Below are positions 40,925-55,500 of a DNA stretch of 64,000 nt, piece by piece. Under the pieces are notes generated by a model. The model saw only the letters and a list, made by a program, of their open reading frames with translations. It made no database searches and had not been told where the DNA came from. The position numbers and the translations under genes were made by a program. Positions within the stretch are counted from its first letter, which is position 1. The number at the start of each line of letters is the position of its first letter. Source of the DNA: Conus ventricosus (Eukaryota > Mollusca > Gastropoda > Neogastropoda > Conidae); assembly GCA_018398815.1 (NCBI GenBank), contig JAFLJL010014772.1, forward strand, positions 23,465-87,464, given 5' to 3'.

Positions 40925-43900
40925 AAAATTTTCACACATCTGAAAATGACACGTCTAAAAACGAACCAAAACTTGTTAAAAATCCTTCTTCCGTAAATCT
41001 CAATCAGATGAAAAATGTTAAAATTTCTCTAAAAAACCCCAAGGACACGCAGGCGGGACATCCGGAACAGGATCTTCGGGGCCCGCTGAAAATTTTGGTT
41101 CAATCGTGAAAGCCCAAACCTAAAAGAACTTTTTCATTGTGGGGGTGCATGACATGGAAGCACCACGAGCTTTTCCCTTTAAAAGGAAAAAGGGAAAAAT
41201 ACGATGGCCGGGGGGCAGCCGGCACAGAACCTTTTCCTCTTAGACCCACCCGCGTAGAGGGAGGAAATCTTTAGGTTTTGGAGGGACTGAAAGTTTTGTT
41301 ACGTTGTGTGTTCCAATCCTCCTGCCAAGTCCTCACAAATCTTTAAATTTTGGGTTTCACACTGGCGGGGGGAAAAATAAGGTTGGACATTTCTCTTTGG
41401 GGCTTTCTTGGGCAAACGATAAAACCATTTCTTTTCCCGCCGGTCCCCAACATGGCCGGAACCCAAGCAAGAGAAATGTTTAACCGTCCGCCTTCAATTG
41501 CTAAAAAGTTTAAAAAAAAGTAAAAGTTCTGGATGTAAAGGGTTGCGGCCAGCTATGGCCTCCAAAGCTGACAGCGATCCGACAAAAACAAAATCCCTCC
41601 CGAAGAAGGGGAGATTTTCCCAAACCGTATAGAGCACAATTCACAAAAATTAAAGAAGCATCTAAAATTTTAAAGGCCCCAAAAAATACTGAAAAGGGGG
41701 CCCCCGGGGCATAGGCTGCAAGGCCACCCCATCCCAGATTTGGAACCGTCGTGAAACTTTTGATAGGAGGGGAATTTGGGAACAGAGTGGGCTACAAAGT
41801 TGTACCCAAGAGTGGTAACTCCTTCGGAAACGCGAGATCAAAACGAATCTCTGGTTAAAAAAGGGTCCAGGGGTTGATCCGGAAACTTGGAAAAGGGAAA
41901 AAACCCCCGGGGCAACCGGGCATTCCGCATTTTGAGGCCTACGAACCCAAAACGGAAAAATACTTTTTCGGTTTGTTTCAAACTTACTTTGGAACGGAGG
42001 GTCAAAAACACAGTCATGGGCAGATTCTGGGGTTTTGAGAAACATCGGAGTAATAATTCAAAGAATTTTCAGCCTGCGGTTGGACAGTGAAGGTTCCCGC
42101 CTCTGCGTACAGGCTTACACAGGGGGGGTGGGGAACGCTCCAAGACAGAACAACCCCTTTGTGGTGGATGGGGCCCAGAGTTTGAGGTAAATACTTGCGG
42201 AGCGTACACAAAAAACCGTAGCCCATTTGGGAAAAGGGAAAAGGGGTCTGTGGGAAGTGCAACAAATTTTTCTTATCAGCCCCCCAGTCGGTGTTGCTAC
42301 GCCCCCGCAAAAATTTTCATGCCTTTTGGAAACATTTTTGGGTTTTTTAATATGGCTGAGAAGGTTAATTTTTTGGTAAAAAAGCCCCCAGAATTTTTGG
42401 GCCCTTTTTAACGCGGGAAGGGGAAATTTTCCCTATTAAAGCCCCGGTCTGGAAAAAACGAGGGAAAATTAAAGGAAGTAAATTACCGGGGTTTTTTTTT
42501 GTAGCAAAAAGGGGGAAACCGTTTTCATCCGCCCACCGATGGATTTACTACGCAAAGCGGGAGCCTGCGCTGGACACTGGGGTACGGGCTTCCTCGCGTA
42601 GACAGCGAAATCATCCACAAAAAAATGACATCAAACCTGCGAACGAAGAACAATTTGTTGTCTTAATACAAAGGGGGCGGGAGTAGTATCTCCCCTGTGA
42701 ACACCCAACTCCTGTTGTGGACATCAGAGAGAGTGGTCCCAACCCGCCCTGAAACGCTTTCTCCCAAAAAAAATTTTGAAAAAAAGCGAAGATGACCCAA
42801 AAAAACCCAGACGTGGAATCATGGTACCCCGCTTCCAGGGGGGGTTTTCGTAGGGCCCCCCAAGTCAAAGAAAATTGCCACGCAGCTTTTGTTTAAAAAA
42901 GCTTCCTAAATTTGGATCCCGACAATCAAATGGCAACTGTACTACGATGTTTGCGGAAACCAACTGTTTTTCCCAAAAAACCCTCGGTTTTGGTTTCACA
43001 TGAGCCTAGCTTGACCATTTTTTTCCATCAATTTACAGAAAGCGGCAAAGCTATGGGAGGTAGAGTGGGTTAGAAAACTTTTTCCCGGTTTGGGGATGGG
43101 AAAAAAAAGAGGGTGTCCCCAAGAGGGGGGAAAGCAACCTGTAGTCCCACTTTTTTTACCTGTAACAGGATGTTCAGACCTTCTTCGGAAATTTTTTCAA
43201 TAGTTGATAATTTGTAAACTATACCTGGAAGGAATCGCTGCAAGAGAGTAAGGCAATTTCAGCTGTTTAATGTAAAAGGAAGTTGTAGTCTTTCCCTGTT
43301 GCGATGAAAAGTTGCAGGGAGATTTTCTTTTTTGGGCTTTGTGTTTGACAAAAATGACTGATTTTTTGGGAAAGGGAATTCTTTCAATGGTTGAAGCAAG
43401 CAATTAGCAAGCTTTCTTTTTTGTTTTTTAAAAAACCCAAAACTTTGGGTGGTTCACGTGGGGCAGGGGTTTTTTTTTTTGATTTTCTTTAAGTGTTTTC
43501 CCCACTTTTTTCTTTTGAAGTTTTTGATGCGCCTGGAGCAGAAATTCTCCCGGGCCCACTTTACGATTTAAAAGTGTTTTGATTTAGCACGGGGTTCTGT
43601 GGGCCACGGGGCCCGAAGGTCTTTGGGATACCTGACGCTGAGCCCGTTTTCTAACTTTGGGGAAAATTTGTTGGGATTTGAATCGAACCGGGTGTTTTGG
43701 GCATTTGAAAATTTTTTGGGAAAACACTGGAAAACACTTTTGACATTTGATCATAGTGTTGTCAGAGTTTTGCGGGGCGGATCTGAAAAAAATCAGTGTC
43801 CCGGAATTTTTTTAAAAAGTGGGTGCAAAAGATCCCAGTTTTTTTTTTTAAAAGAATGTTTTAAGACAGAGGGGGGTTTTGTTTAAACAGGTTGTGAAGG

Positions 43901-46440
43901 ACAGGGGAAAATTACTTTTCCGCAACGTCTGGACAACCACTATAGTCCCCGACCAGCGAGGGGGCACAAAAACCCACAAATTAAACACGAAAGTGAACCG
44001 TGGAAGGGGAGGGAAGTTGCGACCGTCGTTCACACACAAATCCCAAATCTGAAAGGACATCCCAATCAAAAGACCTTGGGGGCTACCGGCACTACCCCAA
44101 AGAGGTGTGACCCCTTTTTTAAAATCACCCCAAAACAAAAAAGGGCGAGGAAATTCCCTACAGACTGACAAGGTCCTACGACAAACCGGGGCAGAAAGGT
44201 AGATAAAGAGAACAGAGGTCACATCTTGTGGGGAGTGACTCTCGCCTACAGCCTGAAGGGAGGTAAAAGAGTGACAGGGCTATACAAAAAAGTTTTGTTA
44301 GGGGAAGGGGAACACCGCCCCAAGTCCCAAAGTGGTGGTTTGCAGGTTTCGAAAAAAATATTTAAACCGAAAAATAAAGGTCTTCGGCTTTGTTTTTAGT
44401 TTCGAAGGCCACACAGAAGGTTTAGAGCGGGCCAGAGCGCAGCTCCTCGAAATTGGAATTTAGACCACGGGTATTCCAATGGGAAAATTGTATATCCTTT
44501 TTGGGAGAGGGCGAAAAGAGAAGACAGGGGACTCCTCCCAACATTGCTGCAAAGCTGTAAATTTGTTCTATTTCACTGGGGCTTTGCAACCGCTGGCAGA
44601 CTTGCCCAAAAGGGGAAGTAGGTCGGGTTTGGGGGACGGGGGAGGTTTTTTTTTCCAACTCCACCATTCCACACTAGGTTGAACTCCCTTGCCCCCGGGG
44701 ACTGGACAGAGGGGTTCGGGAGGGGTCTGGTTTTTTAATTGCCCAGCAGCGATGTTGAATGCTGGGGAGTCTGAGGGGTGGCAGATTTTTTTTCCTCCAC
44801 CAGGGGGGGGTCACTTTGGTTTGGGGGGGGTGGACCTGCTTCCCCCCAAGCTGACAGTTTTTTTTTTTCAAGTCTTTGAAACGAAATTTTTCATCTGACA
44901 CAGACTGACCGAGTTGGGAAGTTCGAACTTTCTTTCGCCGAAGCATACGAAGAAGCTGTGGACTGACTGCCAAACCTCTTGCGGGCTTTTAAAAAAAGGG
45001 GACTTCTTTTCTGCTTAACCTTTTTTATTGCAGATTTTCCCGAAACCACAGAGGACAATTCCTGAAAAGGGGGGATGGTCGCCACCCGCGTTTCACAATT
45101 CCGGGCTTTCCGGCCATCAGGGTGCCCTTTCGCAAATACCAACACCTCCGCCCAGAAAAACGGTCTTGACATGGGCCAAAATTCTGGATGGAAGCACCTC
45201 AAAAGGGGGCGGAAGCACAATGAACCCGGACAATCAGGACCACTTTGATGACGGGGCAGCACGGGTTGGGGAGAAAGTCGAAAGAGGGTGTTGGGGGCCA
45301 CCCCTTTTGCACCCTTTTTGACAGTCACCCCCGCGCACCTCCGCCAAAACCCGGGTGCCCGCCCGTTTTTATTTTGCCTCTGAGACTCCTGATAAAACCC
45401 CGGCACGTTTACCCTTTAGAGAATTTAAAGTTGTGGGGGTTCCCCGATCTCCCCTTTTCCACTAGTTAGTTTTTTCAGCAGGTTCCGATTTTTTGTGTGC
45501 TTTCATTTAAAAAGAAATGACCATTTCAACCCTTGAGGACCGGGGTCACCCGCAAAACCTTTAAACCCTTTTGGGTAGCAAAAGGGCCAAAGCTGAAAGG
45601 GGGCTTTTTTGCTCCGTTCCTTTCCTCGACCAGGAAACCCAAAACCTTCTTCGTCTACTCCCTTCCGAATCGCTGTCAGAAACGAAATCCCCAAATAGGG
45701 GATGCTGCCTTCCCTTTTTTGGGGGGGTGTGTTTTTGAAAAGCCATGTTTTTTAGTATATTTCACCCCCCTTACCCACCCCCCTTGGAGTCCAACTAAGG
45801 GCCAGGGGCCCAAGAAACCCAAATTCTTGACCCCTCCACTTTGGGAGAGAATTTGCAAGCAGAAGCAACCAAACCCCATCCCCCCCTGTCGCTCAACTCC
45901 CGGGAACAGAGGGTACACTCAGGGGGTTTACTTGGGCCCGGGGAACTGCCCGTCTTGACCCCCCCCCAAAAATGGGAGCCGATTTTACCCCGGGCCCAAA
46001 ATTCTCCCTGTCTAGGAGAGGTCCAGCCAAAAATGATGTGTTAGAGCGCTGGGCCCTCAATCACCGGGCCATTCCCCTCCGACACAGGGCGCACCGCACG
46101 GGAAACCGGCGGTCTTAAGAGACCACAGAAGAAAAGGAGGTGGAAAAAAAACTTGAAGGGGAGACGAAGAAAAAAGGGGCCAAAAAAGGGGAGGCAAAAA
46201 CAAAAAAGGAGAAAGGGGGTTCTCTTAGTCAGGATCTCCCCTTAGCCACTGACAGGGGGAACCCCCACCAGGGATCCTCTTACCAGTTTTGCTAGGCCCA
46301 AAAACAACGCACCCTCAGGCCCAGAAGCGTTGGAAAAAAACAGCCCTTCTCCAAATATTGAGCCCCCGCCCCAAAGCCTAAGGGATCACGGACCCCGCAA
46401 ACCCCCGACCCCGACAAGGTCGCAACCCCCCCGGGGGATC
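40811..46440 (-). mobile_element. I/Jockey-group LINE copy Lb (near full length, noisy)
   Basis: From 3' to 5' on the minus strand: 3' UTR with GGGGGCCACATCAGGG, RNase H region (about 41400-41600), reverse transcriptase (about 41640-43300), endonuclease (about 43850-44490) starting with FSHWNTRGLNSNFEEL, and a gag-like ORF1 (about 44700-46400). ORF1 has remnants of a zinc-knuckle series around 45100-45230. Frames are shattered, so intactness cannot be judged. Confidence 0.65.
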
Positions 46441-49400
46441 TTTAAAGCCAAAAAACATAAAATTTTGAGAATAGACAGAAGCATCTGAATTATATGTTCC
46501 AAAAATTTGAAAGACCCCCGGGGAGTAGGGGCCCCACAGGCCATCCACTTCAGACTTTGGGGAACCTCAGTGAAAAAACCTTTTGATAGGTTTGGGGTTT
46601 CGAACAGAGCTCAGATACAATTCTTTTACGCCGAGAGCTTTAAACCTTTTCAAAAGCTGCAAAATCGAAACGAATCTCTGGGTGAAAAAGGGCCACAGGT
46701 TGATCCGGGAAAAATTGAAAAATCGGCAAAAATCCTAGGGGCTAGACCGCATTTCCCCACTGAGGCCGCATACGAAGGACAAAAGGGGTACATTTCGGGT
46801 TTTTTTCAAACTATTTTAACGGGGGGTAAGACACATCATGGCAGGGTTCGCGGTTTTTTTAGAACAGCGGGTATAATAATTTTAAAGACATTTAGCCTGC
46901 GGTTGGGCATGAAAGGGTTTGCCCCCCCTTGCGTACAGCTGTACACAGGGGGGGTGCGGGAAAGCTCCAAGACAGAGACAAACCCTTTATGGTGGATAGG
47001 GGCCAAGAGTTTGAGGAAAAACAACTTGCGACCCTAACAGCAAACCGTAGTCCAGTTTGAACGGACCAAGGGGTCGGGAAGGGGCAGCAAATTTTCTTTT
47101 CCGCCCCATCGGGGTGCGCTACGACCCGCAGAATATTTAGGCTTTCGCAAGCAGTTTGAGGTTTTGTGTGGTAAAAGTTAGTTCTGTCAAAAAGACTCCC
47201 CAAAAATTTTTCCTCTTTAACGTAAAGGGGGGGTTTTCCCTACTTGAATTCAGATCTGGAAAAAAAATGACGGAAATTAGGGGGTAAAACACTGGTCTTT
47301 TTTGGGAAAAGGGAAAACCCTTTTACTGCCCACCGATGGTTTTATCTACGAAAGCGGGCCCGCCTGGGCACCGGGTACAGGCTTTCCCGTTCGTAGGCAG
47401 CAAAATCTCCACAAACAATGAGCAGTCTGAACCCTGCTGAACTGATTGAACAATGTTTTTTGATTTTAATACTAAAGAGGGGAGAGACAGTTTCCCCCGG
47501 GGGGAACACCCAACTCCCGCCCGGGGAATCAGAGGGTGGTGCCAACCCGGACCTGAAACTGTCGTTCGCCAAAAAATTTGAATGTAAGCGGAAGAGACCT
47601 CAAAACCCAGATCAGGAGATCATGAATTCCCCGACTTCCGGGGGTACGGGCCTTTTCCAAGTCAAAGAAAAAGCCCTACATCGTCGTTTAAAAAAAACGT
47701 TTCCCAAGTGTAGATTCCCCGACAACAATGGTAAAGGTAGTCCAATTTTTGCGGGAAAACCCCACTGTTCTTTTTTGCCAAAAAGGGATCGGTTTGAGTT
47801 TCCACAGACCTACATTGACCCTTTTCTCCATCAATTTGCAGACCAAACTGGTCAAAGCTATGGGACGGTGTTTTTTATGGGTTAGAAAGATCTTTTCCAG
47901 GTTTGGGAGGGAATAAAGAGGGGTTTCCGCCAAGGGGTGGGAAAGAAACCTTTGGGCCCCACAGGTTGTAACCTGTAGCAGAGTTCAGACCTTCTTTCGG
48001 AAAATGTTTTAACTTGATAAGAATTTTATCCATACCTGGAGAGGGTCGCGAAGAAAGTAAGGCGATTTCATTATTTAACGTGAAAAGAAATTGGTCTTTC
48101 CCTGTTTTTTCGGACGAAAAATTGAGGGTGATTTTTCCTTTTTTGGTTTTTTTGACAACAAAAGTGGCCCGATTTGTTAGAAAGGGGGGAATTCTTTTCA
48201 AGGTTTGAAGCAAAATTTGCAAAGCTTTTTTGTCTTTATTAAAGATCAGAAAACTGAGAGGTTCACGTGGGACAGGGGGTTCTTCCCCTTTTATTTTCTT
48301 AATGATGGGCACACTTTTTTCTTTGGGAATTTTTTATGCCCTGAGCAGAAACTTCTCGAGGGGCCCCGTTTTTGATTTAAAAATGTGTCCGTTTTTCACG
48401 GAGTTTCTGGGGCCGAGCGTTGGGAACCCAAGGTCGTGGTACACCTGACGCTGGCCCCCTTTTTTGAACTTTGGAAATTTTTTGGAGTCCGAAACACCAG
48501 GGTGTTTTTGGCTTGAATTTTTCGGGAAACACGGAATACCTTTAGCACACTTGATCACAGGTTTTCAGGATTTTCTGGGTCCGGGTCTGAAAAAATTTAT
48601 GTCCGGAATTCCCGGAAAAAAGTGGGGCAAAACCCAGTTTTCTTTCTTTTAATTTAGGGTGTTGAGAACGAACGGTTTAGTTATTTCAGGTTGTAGAAGG
48701 ACAGGGAAATGGTACTTCCGTGCAATCGTAGGACAACCACTCAATCCAGGGCCAGCGAGGGGGCACAAACCGACAAAATAAACAAAAATGAACCCTTTAA
48801 GAGGGAGGTAAATTGCAGATCCCTCGTTCAGAAACACAAAACTAAATCCCCAAAGGGCATCCTCAATTTGCAGACCTTGGTGACGACGACACACCCCAAA
48901 GAGGGTTGTGACCGTTTAAGTCACCCAAAAAACCCAAAAAAAGGGCGAGGAAGTTTCCTATCAGACTACAAGGTCCTCACAAACCGGGACAGAAGGGGGA
49001 GATAAAGGGAAAAGATTGTCACGTCTTGTGGAGACGATCGCATTACGTTGAAAGGGGGGACGAGCGACAGGACTATACAACAAAGTTTTTTGTAGGGAAA
49101 GGGCAACACCGCCCACTCCCAACGGGAAAGGGTTTGCAGGTTTGAAAGAATATTTTAAAACCAGAAAAAAGTAAAGGCTTTGGTTTGAATTTTTATTTTC
49201 CTGAAAAGCCACGACGGAAGGTTTTATAGATTTTCACAGAAGCTGCAGCCCTGAATTGGGAATTTAGTCCCGGGTGTTCCAAAGAAAATTGCATCCATGG
49301 GGGCGAGGGCAAAAAGGAAAGACAGGCATCCCTCACAAATCTGGCTAAGGGGGGAAATTTGTTGGTTTGTTTTTACTGGCGTGGTCTCAGACCTGCTGGG

Positions 49401-51258
49401 AGACTTCCAAAGGTGAAAAAGGGTCGGGTTTGGGGGACGTGGGGGTTTCTTCCTCATCTCCACCATCTCACACTGGATTGAACCCCTTCCAACGGGCACT
49501 ACAGAGGATTCGAGGTTTGGGGCTGGTTTTTTTAATCTGCCCCGCAGCAGATGTTTAATGCTGGGGCATCTGAGGGGTGGGGGATTTTTTGCCTCACCCG
49601 GGGGACACTTTGGGTTGGGGGGTGGGGGGACCCGCACCCCCAGGATTGACAATTCTACCCTTTTAATGTTTTCGAAAACATGAATTACAGCGGCGAGACT
49701 GACCGATAGGAACTGTGGGAACTTTCTTTACGGCCCAAGCATAGGGAAAAGGGGGTCGGTCTACGCCCCCAACCCGTTGCGGGCCTCAAAAAAGGAAATT
49801 TTTTTTTCAGTTTTTATTCTTTGGTTTCGGATTCTTTAATCCAAAGAGGACAGTTTTTGGAAAAGGGGATGGTCCCCCCGCAGTTTTCACAAGGCCGGAT
49901 TTGAACGGCCCATCATGGGTTTCCTCAGCAACACCGCATACCTTTTGCCCCGAACAGCCCCTGACATGGCCAAACTTTTTGGCACCGAACACCAACGGGG
50001 GCGGAACAAAACTAACCCGGACCTTCAGGTAGCCAACTTTGATGCCGGAAGGCGACAGGGGGCAAAAGTCAAAAGAGGGTTGGGGCCCCTCTTTCTGCCC
50101 CCCTTCTTTACAGTCACCCGCCACCCCGTCCCCCGGGTGCCACTCCGTTTTGATCCTGCCCCCTGAACACGAAAAATCCCGGGACGAATCACGCCCTTTG
50201 TGATTTTAAATGTTTGTGGGGGGTTCCCCGAATTCCCCATCCACATTTTGTTGCCCCCAGCTGTCAAATTGTTTTTGTGATTTACTTAATTTGAAACGAC
50301 CCTTTTTAAAACCTTTTTTGGACCCAGGGTCACCTCTAGACTTGAAAACCCTTTTGGTAGCAAAAAGGGCCAGAGCGAAAGGGGGCTTTCCTGCTCTCCC
50401 TTTTCCCTTTAGGGAAACCCAAATCCTGTCTTCTGCTACCTCATATCTGAATCACTGTCAAATTGAAATCCCCCGAAATGGGGTGCGCCTTCCTCTTCTT
50501 TTTGGGGGGAAATTTTTTTTAAAAAGCCATATTTTTTATTGTGTTTTACCCCCCCTTTCCCACCCACCTTTTTTGGGTCCAACTAAGGGGCCAGGGGAAG
50601 AAACCAAAGTCTTGACCCCTTCCCCGCTTCGGGGGAAAAATAGACAAAAAAAAAACTACCAAACCCCCATCCCCCCCGATCACTCAACTTTCCCGGGACA
50701 GAGAGGGAGCACTGGGGGTTTTTACTGGCCACAGGGAACTGCCGTCTTGACCCGCCCCAAAAAGGGGGGCCCAATTAGTACCCCGGGGCCCAAAATTTAC
50801 TCCCCGTCTAGGAGGGGCCGAGCCAAAATGATGGTTGAGAGGGTGGCCCTCTCAACACCAGGATCTCATTTCCCCTCCGACACAGGGCGCACCGCACGGG
50901 AAACCCGGGGGCTTAAGAGACCACAGAGAAAAAGGAGTGTGGGAAAAAAAGACTTAAGGGAGACGAAGATAGAAAAGGGCCCAAAAAAGAAAAGGGAAAA
51001 ACAAGAAAAAGGGGAAAGGGGGGTTTCTCTTTTCAGGGTCCTCACCCTTTGCCCATCTGACATGGGAAACCCTACCAGGGGCATCAAATCCCTTTCCCGT
51101 TACCTTAGGGCCCAAAAGATCTTGGGGTTTTCGGGCCTAGAAGCTTTTTAAAAAAAAACCCCGCCTGTCCCAATATGATCCCCCCCCCCCAAAGCCCAAG
51201 GGATCACTGGACCCCGCAAACCCTCCGACCACGAAAGGGGCGCAACCCCCGGAGGGGC
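46441..51258 (-). mobile_element. I/Jockey-group LINE copy Lc (3'-shortened, noisy)
   Basis: It starts at the point equivalent to about 41640 of Lb, so the 3' UTR and RNase H end are missing. Reverse transcriptase traces run from 46500 to 48250, including HRPIALTSLVCKLMEK near 47790-47870. The endonuclease is about 48640-49290. ORF1 (about 49660-51250) keeps RCQKFGHVRGCSG-like and ETHDG zinc-knuckle pieces near 49900-50010. Its 5' end abuts minisatellite array 2. Confidence 0.65.
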
Positions 51259-51259
51259 T

Positions 51260-51460
51260 CCACACAAACACACCAAAAATAACCTCCTCTCACACATCAC
51301 CCACCCAAAAAAAAACCTCCTCTCTCTCCACATACACCACAACCTCTCTCTCACACATACACCCCCCCAAAAAGTTTTTACCTCCCCCCCTCTCCCCCCC
51401 CCACCAAAAAAACACCCACAAAAACCAATCTCCCCCCCCCAAAAAAATTTTTCACCCCAC

Positions 51461-51491
<31 letters not shown>

Positions 51492-52555
51492 AAAAAAAAA
51501 AAAAACAAACCCTCCCCCCCCCAAACCCCCCAAAAAAACCCCCCCCCCATCCCCAAAAAAACCCAAACCTTCTCCCAAAAAAAACAAATTTTAAAAAAAC
51601 CCACCAAAAAAAAACTAAAAAAAACCCCTCTCTCAAACACACTCAAAAAACCACATCTCCCTCTCTCACACATACACCACCAAAACTAACCTCTCTCTAC
51701 TCATCTACACATACACCCCCCAAAAACCAACCTCCCCATTTACATCACTCACCAAAAACTAACCTCTCTCTCACACATACCACCAAAAACCAACTCTCTC
51801 TCACCCATACACCACCAAAACTAACCTCTCTCTCACACATACACCACCAAAAACCAACCTCTCTCTACACATACACCCACCAAAAACCAACCTCTCTTTC
51901 ACACATACACCCACCAAAACCCAACCTCTCTCTCTCATACATACACCCACCAAAAGCCAGCCTCTCTCTCACACATACACCCACCAAAAACCAACCTCTC
52001 TCTCATGCATACACCCAACAAAAATCAACCTCTCTCTCACACATACACCCACCAAAAACCAACCTCTCTTTCTCACACATACACCCAACAAAATTCAACC
52101 TCTCTCACACATACACCCACCAAAAATCAACCTCTCTCTCACACTTACATCAACCAAAAACCAACCTCTCTCTCATATTTACATCCACCAAAAACTAACC
52201 TCTCTCTCTCTCTCTCTCTCACATACACCCAACAAAAATCAATCTCCTCACACATACACCCAACAAAAATCAACCTCTCTCACACATACACCCACCAACA
52301 ATCAACCTCTCTCTCACATACACTCACCAAAAATCAACCCCTCTCTCACATACACTCACCAAAAATCAACCTTTCTCTCACACACACTCACCAAAAACTA
52401 ACCTCTCTCTCACATACACCCAACAAAAACCAACCTCTCACACAATACACTCACCAAAAACTAACGTCTCACACATACACACCACCAAAAACCAACCTCT
52501 CACACATACACCTACCAAAAACCAACCTCTCTCTCTCACACAACACCCCCAACAA
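51260..52555 (+). repeat. 32 bp CT/CA-rich minisatellite, array 2
   Basis: The same unit as at 39240-39975, about 40 copies, cleanest at 51860-52540 (for example ACACATACACCCACCAAAAA). It contains an A/C homopolymer-rich segment at 51370-51620. The 188-codon and 164-codon open frames in it are low complexity. It abuts the 3' end of copy Ld. Confidence 0.9.
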
Positions 52556-55500
52556 TAAGATAAGTAAATAATGTTGCTTTTTACCCTCCCGGGACCGCAA
52601 AGGGGCCACATCAGGGCTGTCCCCCCACGTTAAAATAAACCCTCCCCCCAGTCTTTTTAAAAAAAAAATTTAAAAAAAAAAAAACAACCAACCTTTCTTT
52701 ACTCTTTTTAAAATACAACGTCAAAGAAACGTACCAAAACCTCTTTAAAAAATTCTTTTTTCCCCGAAAAATCTTAAATCAATAAAAAAATTTTAACCCT
52801 TTTTTCAAAAACTCAATTTTTCAAGTCAGGATCTTCATGGCCCCCCGCTGAAAAAATTTTTGGTGTCTCACATCGTGCAAGTCCCAACACTCTAAAAGAA
52901 CTTTTTTTCTTGTGAGTGGCGAAAGACATAAAATGAACCCAACGGAGCTTTTTTTTCACTCTTTAAAAGGTACGAATGGAAAATACAAAAGGGCCCCGGT
53001 TGTGCAGCCCGGCACAAACCGTTTCCTTTTTTTACGCCCCCCCCAACTAAAAGGGGAGAAATTCCTTTTAAGGTTTGGAGGGAATCTGAAAGAGTTTTTT
53101 AAAACCGTCGTGTGCCCCCAAATTCCTTCCCCAAAGGGGTTCCTCACATAATCGTTAATTTTGATTTTTTTTCACATCTGGGGCAGGGATATAAATTTTG
53201 GACGTTTCTCCCCTTGTGGCTTTTTTGGCTAAACGATCAACCTTTTTTCTTTCCCCCGATCCCCCAAACATGACCGGGAACCCAAGAAAGACTAATTTTT
53301 AAAACCGTCTGTTTTCCCCAAACTTAAAAAAAAAGTTCAAAAAAAATGTAAAAGTTCTGGATCCTGGGGTTTTGGCCAGCTAGGGCCCTCCAAACTGACA
53401 GCGAACCCGGGGACAAAAACCAAAAAAAAAACCCCTCTTCGAAGATTGTGAGTTTAAATCTTCAAAGCAGAACCAAAGCATAAGTTCAGGGGAATAAAAC
53501 AAAAGCATCGAATGATGTTCCAAAGGGCCCTTAGAAGGACCCCCCGGGCAGTAGCGGCACGGGCCCACTCCACCCTTCAACTTAACCGTCAGTGAAAACT
53601 TTTTGATAGGGGGGAAATTTCAACAGGGGCTCACCCTCCCAATCCCCTTGTACCCCAGAGAGCGGGTAGCCCTTTTTGGGCGAAAAGCTCAAGAACGAAA
53701 CGAATCTCGGGTGTGAAAAAGACCCCACAGGGGTTGTTTCCCGGGAAACTTGGAAAAATCGGCCCAAAAATTCCTAGGCTAACCTGCATTCCGCACGTAA
53801 AGGCCCCGCATAAAAAAACCCCAAACGGGAAAAATTTTTGGGGGTTTGTTTTTTCAAACTTATTTTAAAGGGAAAGGTTTCAAAACACAGTAAAAAGGCG
53901 GGAAATTCTGGGGTTTCTGAGAACAGCCCGGTTTAAAAAAATTCAAAACAGTTTAAAGCCTCGGTTAAACATGAAGGTTCACCCGCCTCTGCGTACAGGC
54001 TGTACACAGGGTGGTGCGGAACGCTCCAAACAAGCCCGAAGCCCTTAAAGGGGTTTAGGGCCCAAGATTTTGGGAAGGAAAAGACGATTTTTGCAGAGCC
54101 GTACACAGCCAACTGTATCCATTTGGAAGGGACCAAGGCCGGGTAGAGGGGGCAGTAAATTTTTCCCTTGTCAGCGCCCCATAAAGTTGCGAAAAGACCC
54201 GAAAACCCTTTTTGGGGGTTTTTTAAATTTGGCTGAGAAAGTTAAGTTTCGGGTCAAAAACAACCCCTAGAAATTTGGCTTTTTTAACAGCGGGAAAATT
54301 GGGAGTTTTTCCCAACTTGAAGTTCAGGATCTGGAAAAAACTGAGGGAAAAATTAGGAAGTGAATACACGCTCTTTTTTTGGGGAAAAAATAAAAACCGT
54401 TTTTCATCCGCCCACCGATGGATTTTATCCCCGCAAAGCGGGACCGCGGCGGGACCCCTGGGGTACAGGCTTCCAGTTGCGTAAACAGCAAAACCCATCC
54501 ACAAAAAATTGACAGCCCTGCCCCTGCTAAAACTAAATTGAACAATGTTTTGTCTTGATGCTAAAGGGGGCAAAAACGGGTATGCTCCCCCTTTTGGAAA
54601 CCCCCCCAACCCCCTTTTGCTCGTGGACATCAGAAGAGGGGGCCCCAACCCGGACCTGAAACTGCCCTTTTCTCCAAAAAATTTGAATAAAAAAGGGGGA
54701 AGATGACCCAAAAAAACCCCGATCATGGGGATCATGAAGTAAACCCCCACTTTCCCGGTGGTATCGTTTGGCCCTTCCCCCAAGTCAAAGAAAAAATTTC
54801 CCCTGCATGCTTCTGTTCAAAAAGGGGGTTCCGAAGTGTAAATTCCAGACGAATCAAAAAGGTCAACTGTAGTCCCCATGTTTTTCGGGAAAACCCCACT
54901 GTTCAATTTGCCAAAAGGCCTTTTGGTTTCCAGTTTTCCCCCATGAATCTAGGGATTGATCAATTTTTTCCCCCTCAATTTTCAAAACACACTGGCAAAG
55001 CTATGGACGGTTTGTTTGATGGTTTTGAAAAATCTTTTCCAGGTTTGGGAATTTGGGAAAAATGAGGGGTTTTTTGCCAAGAAGGTGGAAAAAAAAACCC
55101 CGAAACCCCCACATGGTTTTATACCGTACAGGATTTCCCCACATGGTTGTATACCTGTAGCAGGATTTCAAAACCCCTTTTTCGGGAAAATGTTTCAACA
55201 GTTGATAATGGATTTCATTTTTATCCCCGGAGAGGAAAACGCTGCAAGAAATAAAAGGGAGAATTTCCCGTTCGTTTTAAAGTGAAAAGGGAAAATTGTA
55301 GTCTTCCATGTTTTTCACGAAAAGTTTCCCGGGTTTTTTTTTCCTTTTTAAAGGGGGTTTTTTTTTTGACAAAAAATTTGGGTGATTTGGTTTTAAAAAG
55401 AGGGAATTTTTTTCAAAGGGTTTAAGCAAGCCCGATTAGCAACCCGCTTTTTTTCCTGTTTTTAAAAAATTTGAAAACTTTAGATGGTTTTACAGTGGGA

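Noticed and set aside
44891..45406. Long minus-strand frame as a stand-alone gene
   Set aside because: It is the noisy gag-like ORF1 of LINE copy Lb.
50210..51151. 313-codon plus-strand frame
   Set aside because: Antisense to LINE ORF1, Lys/Pro/Gly-rich from homopolymer noise, with no counterpart frame in copies Lb, Ld or Le.
52005..52571. 188-codon open frame and CRISPR-like regular repeat
   Set aside because: Same minisatellite. Units are contiguous without unique spacers, and the genome is eukaryotic, so it is neither a gene nor a CRISPR array.
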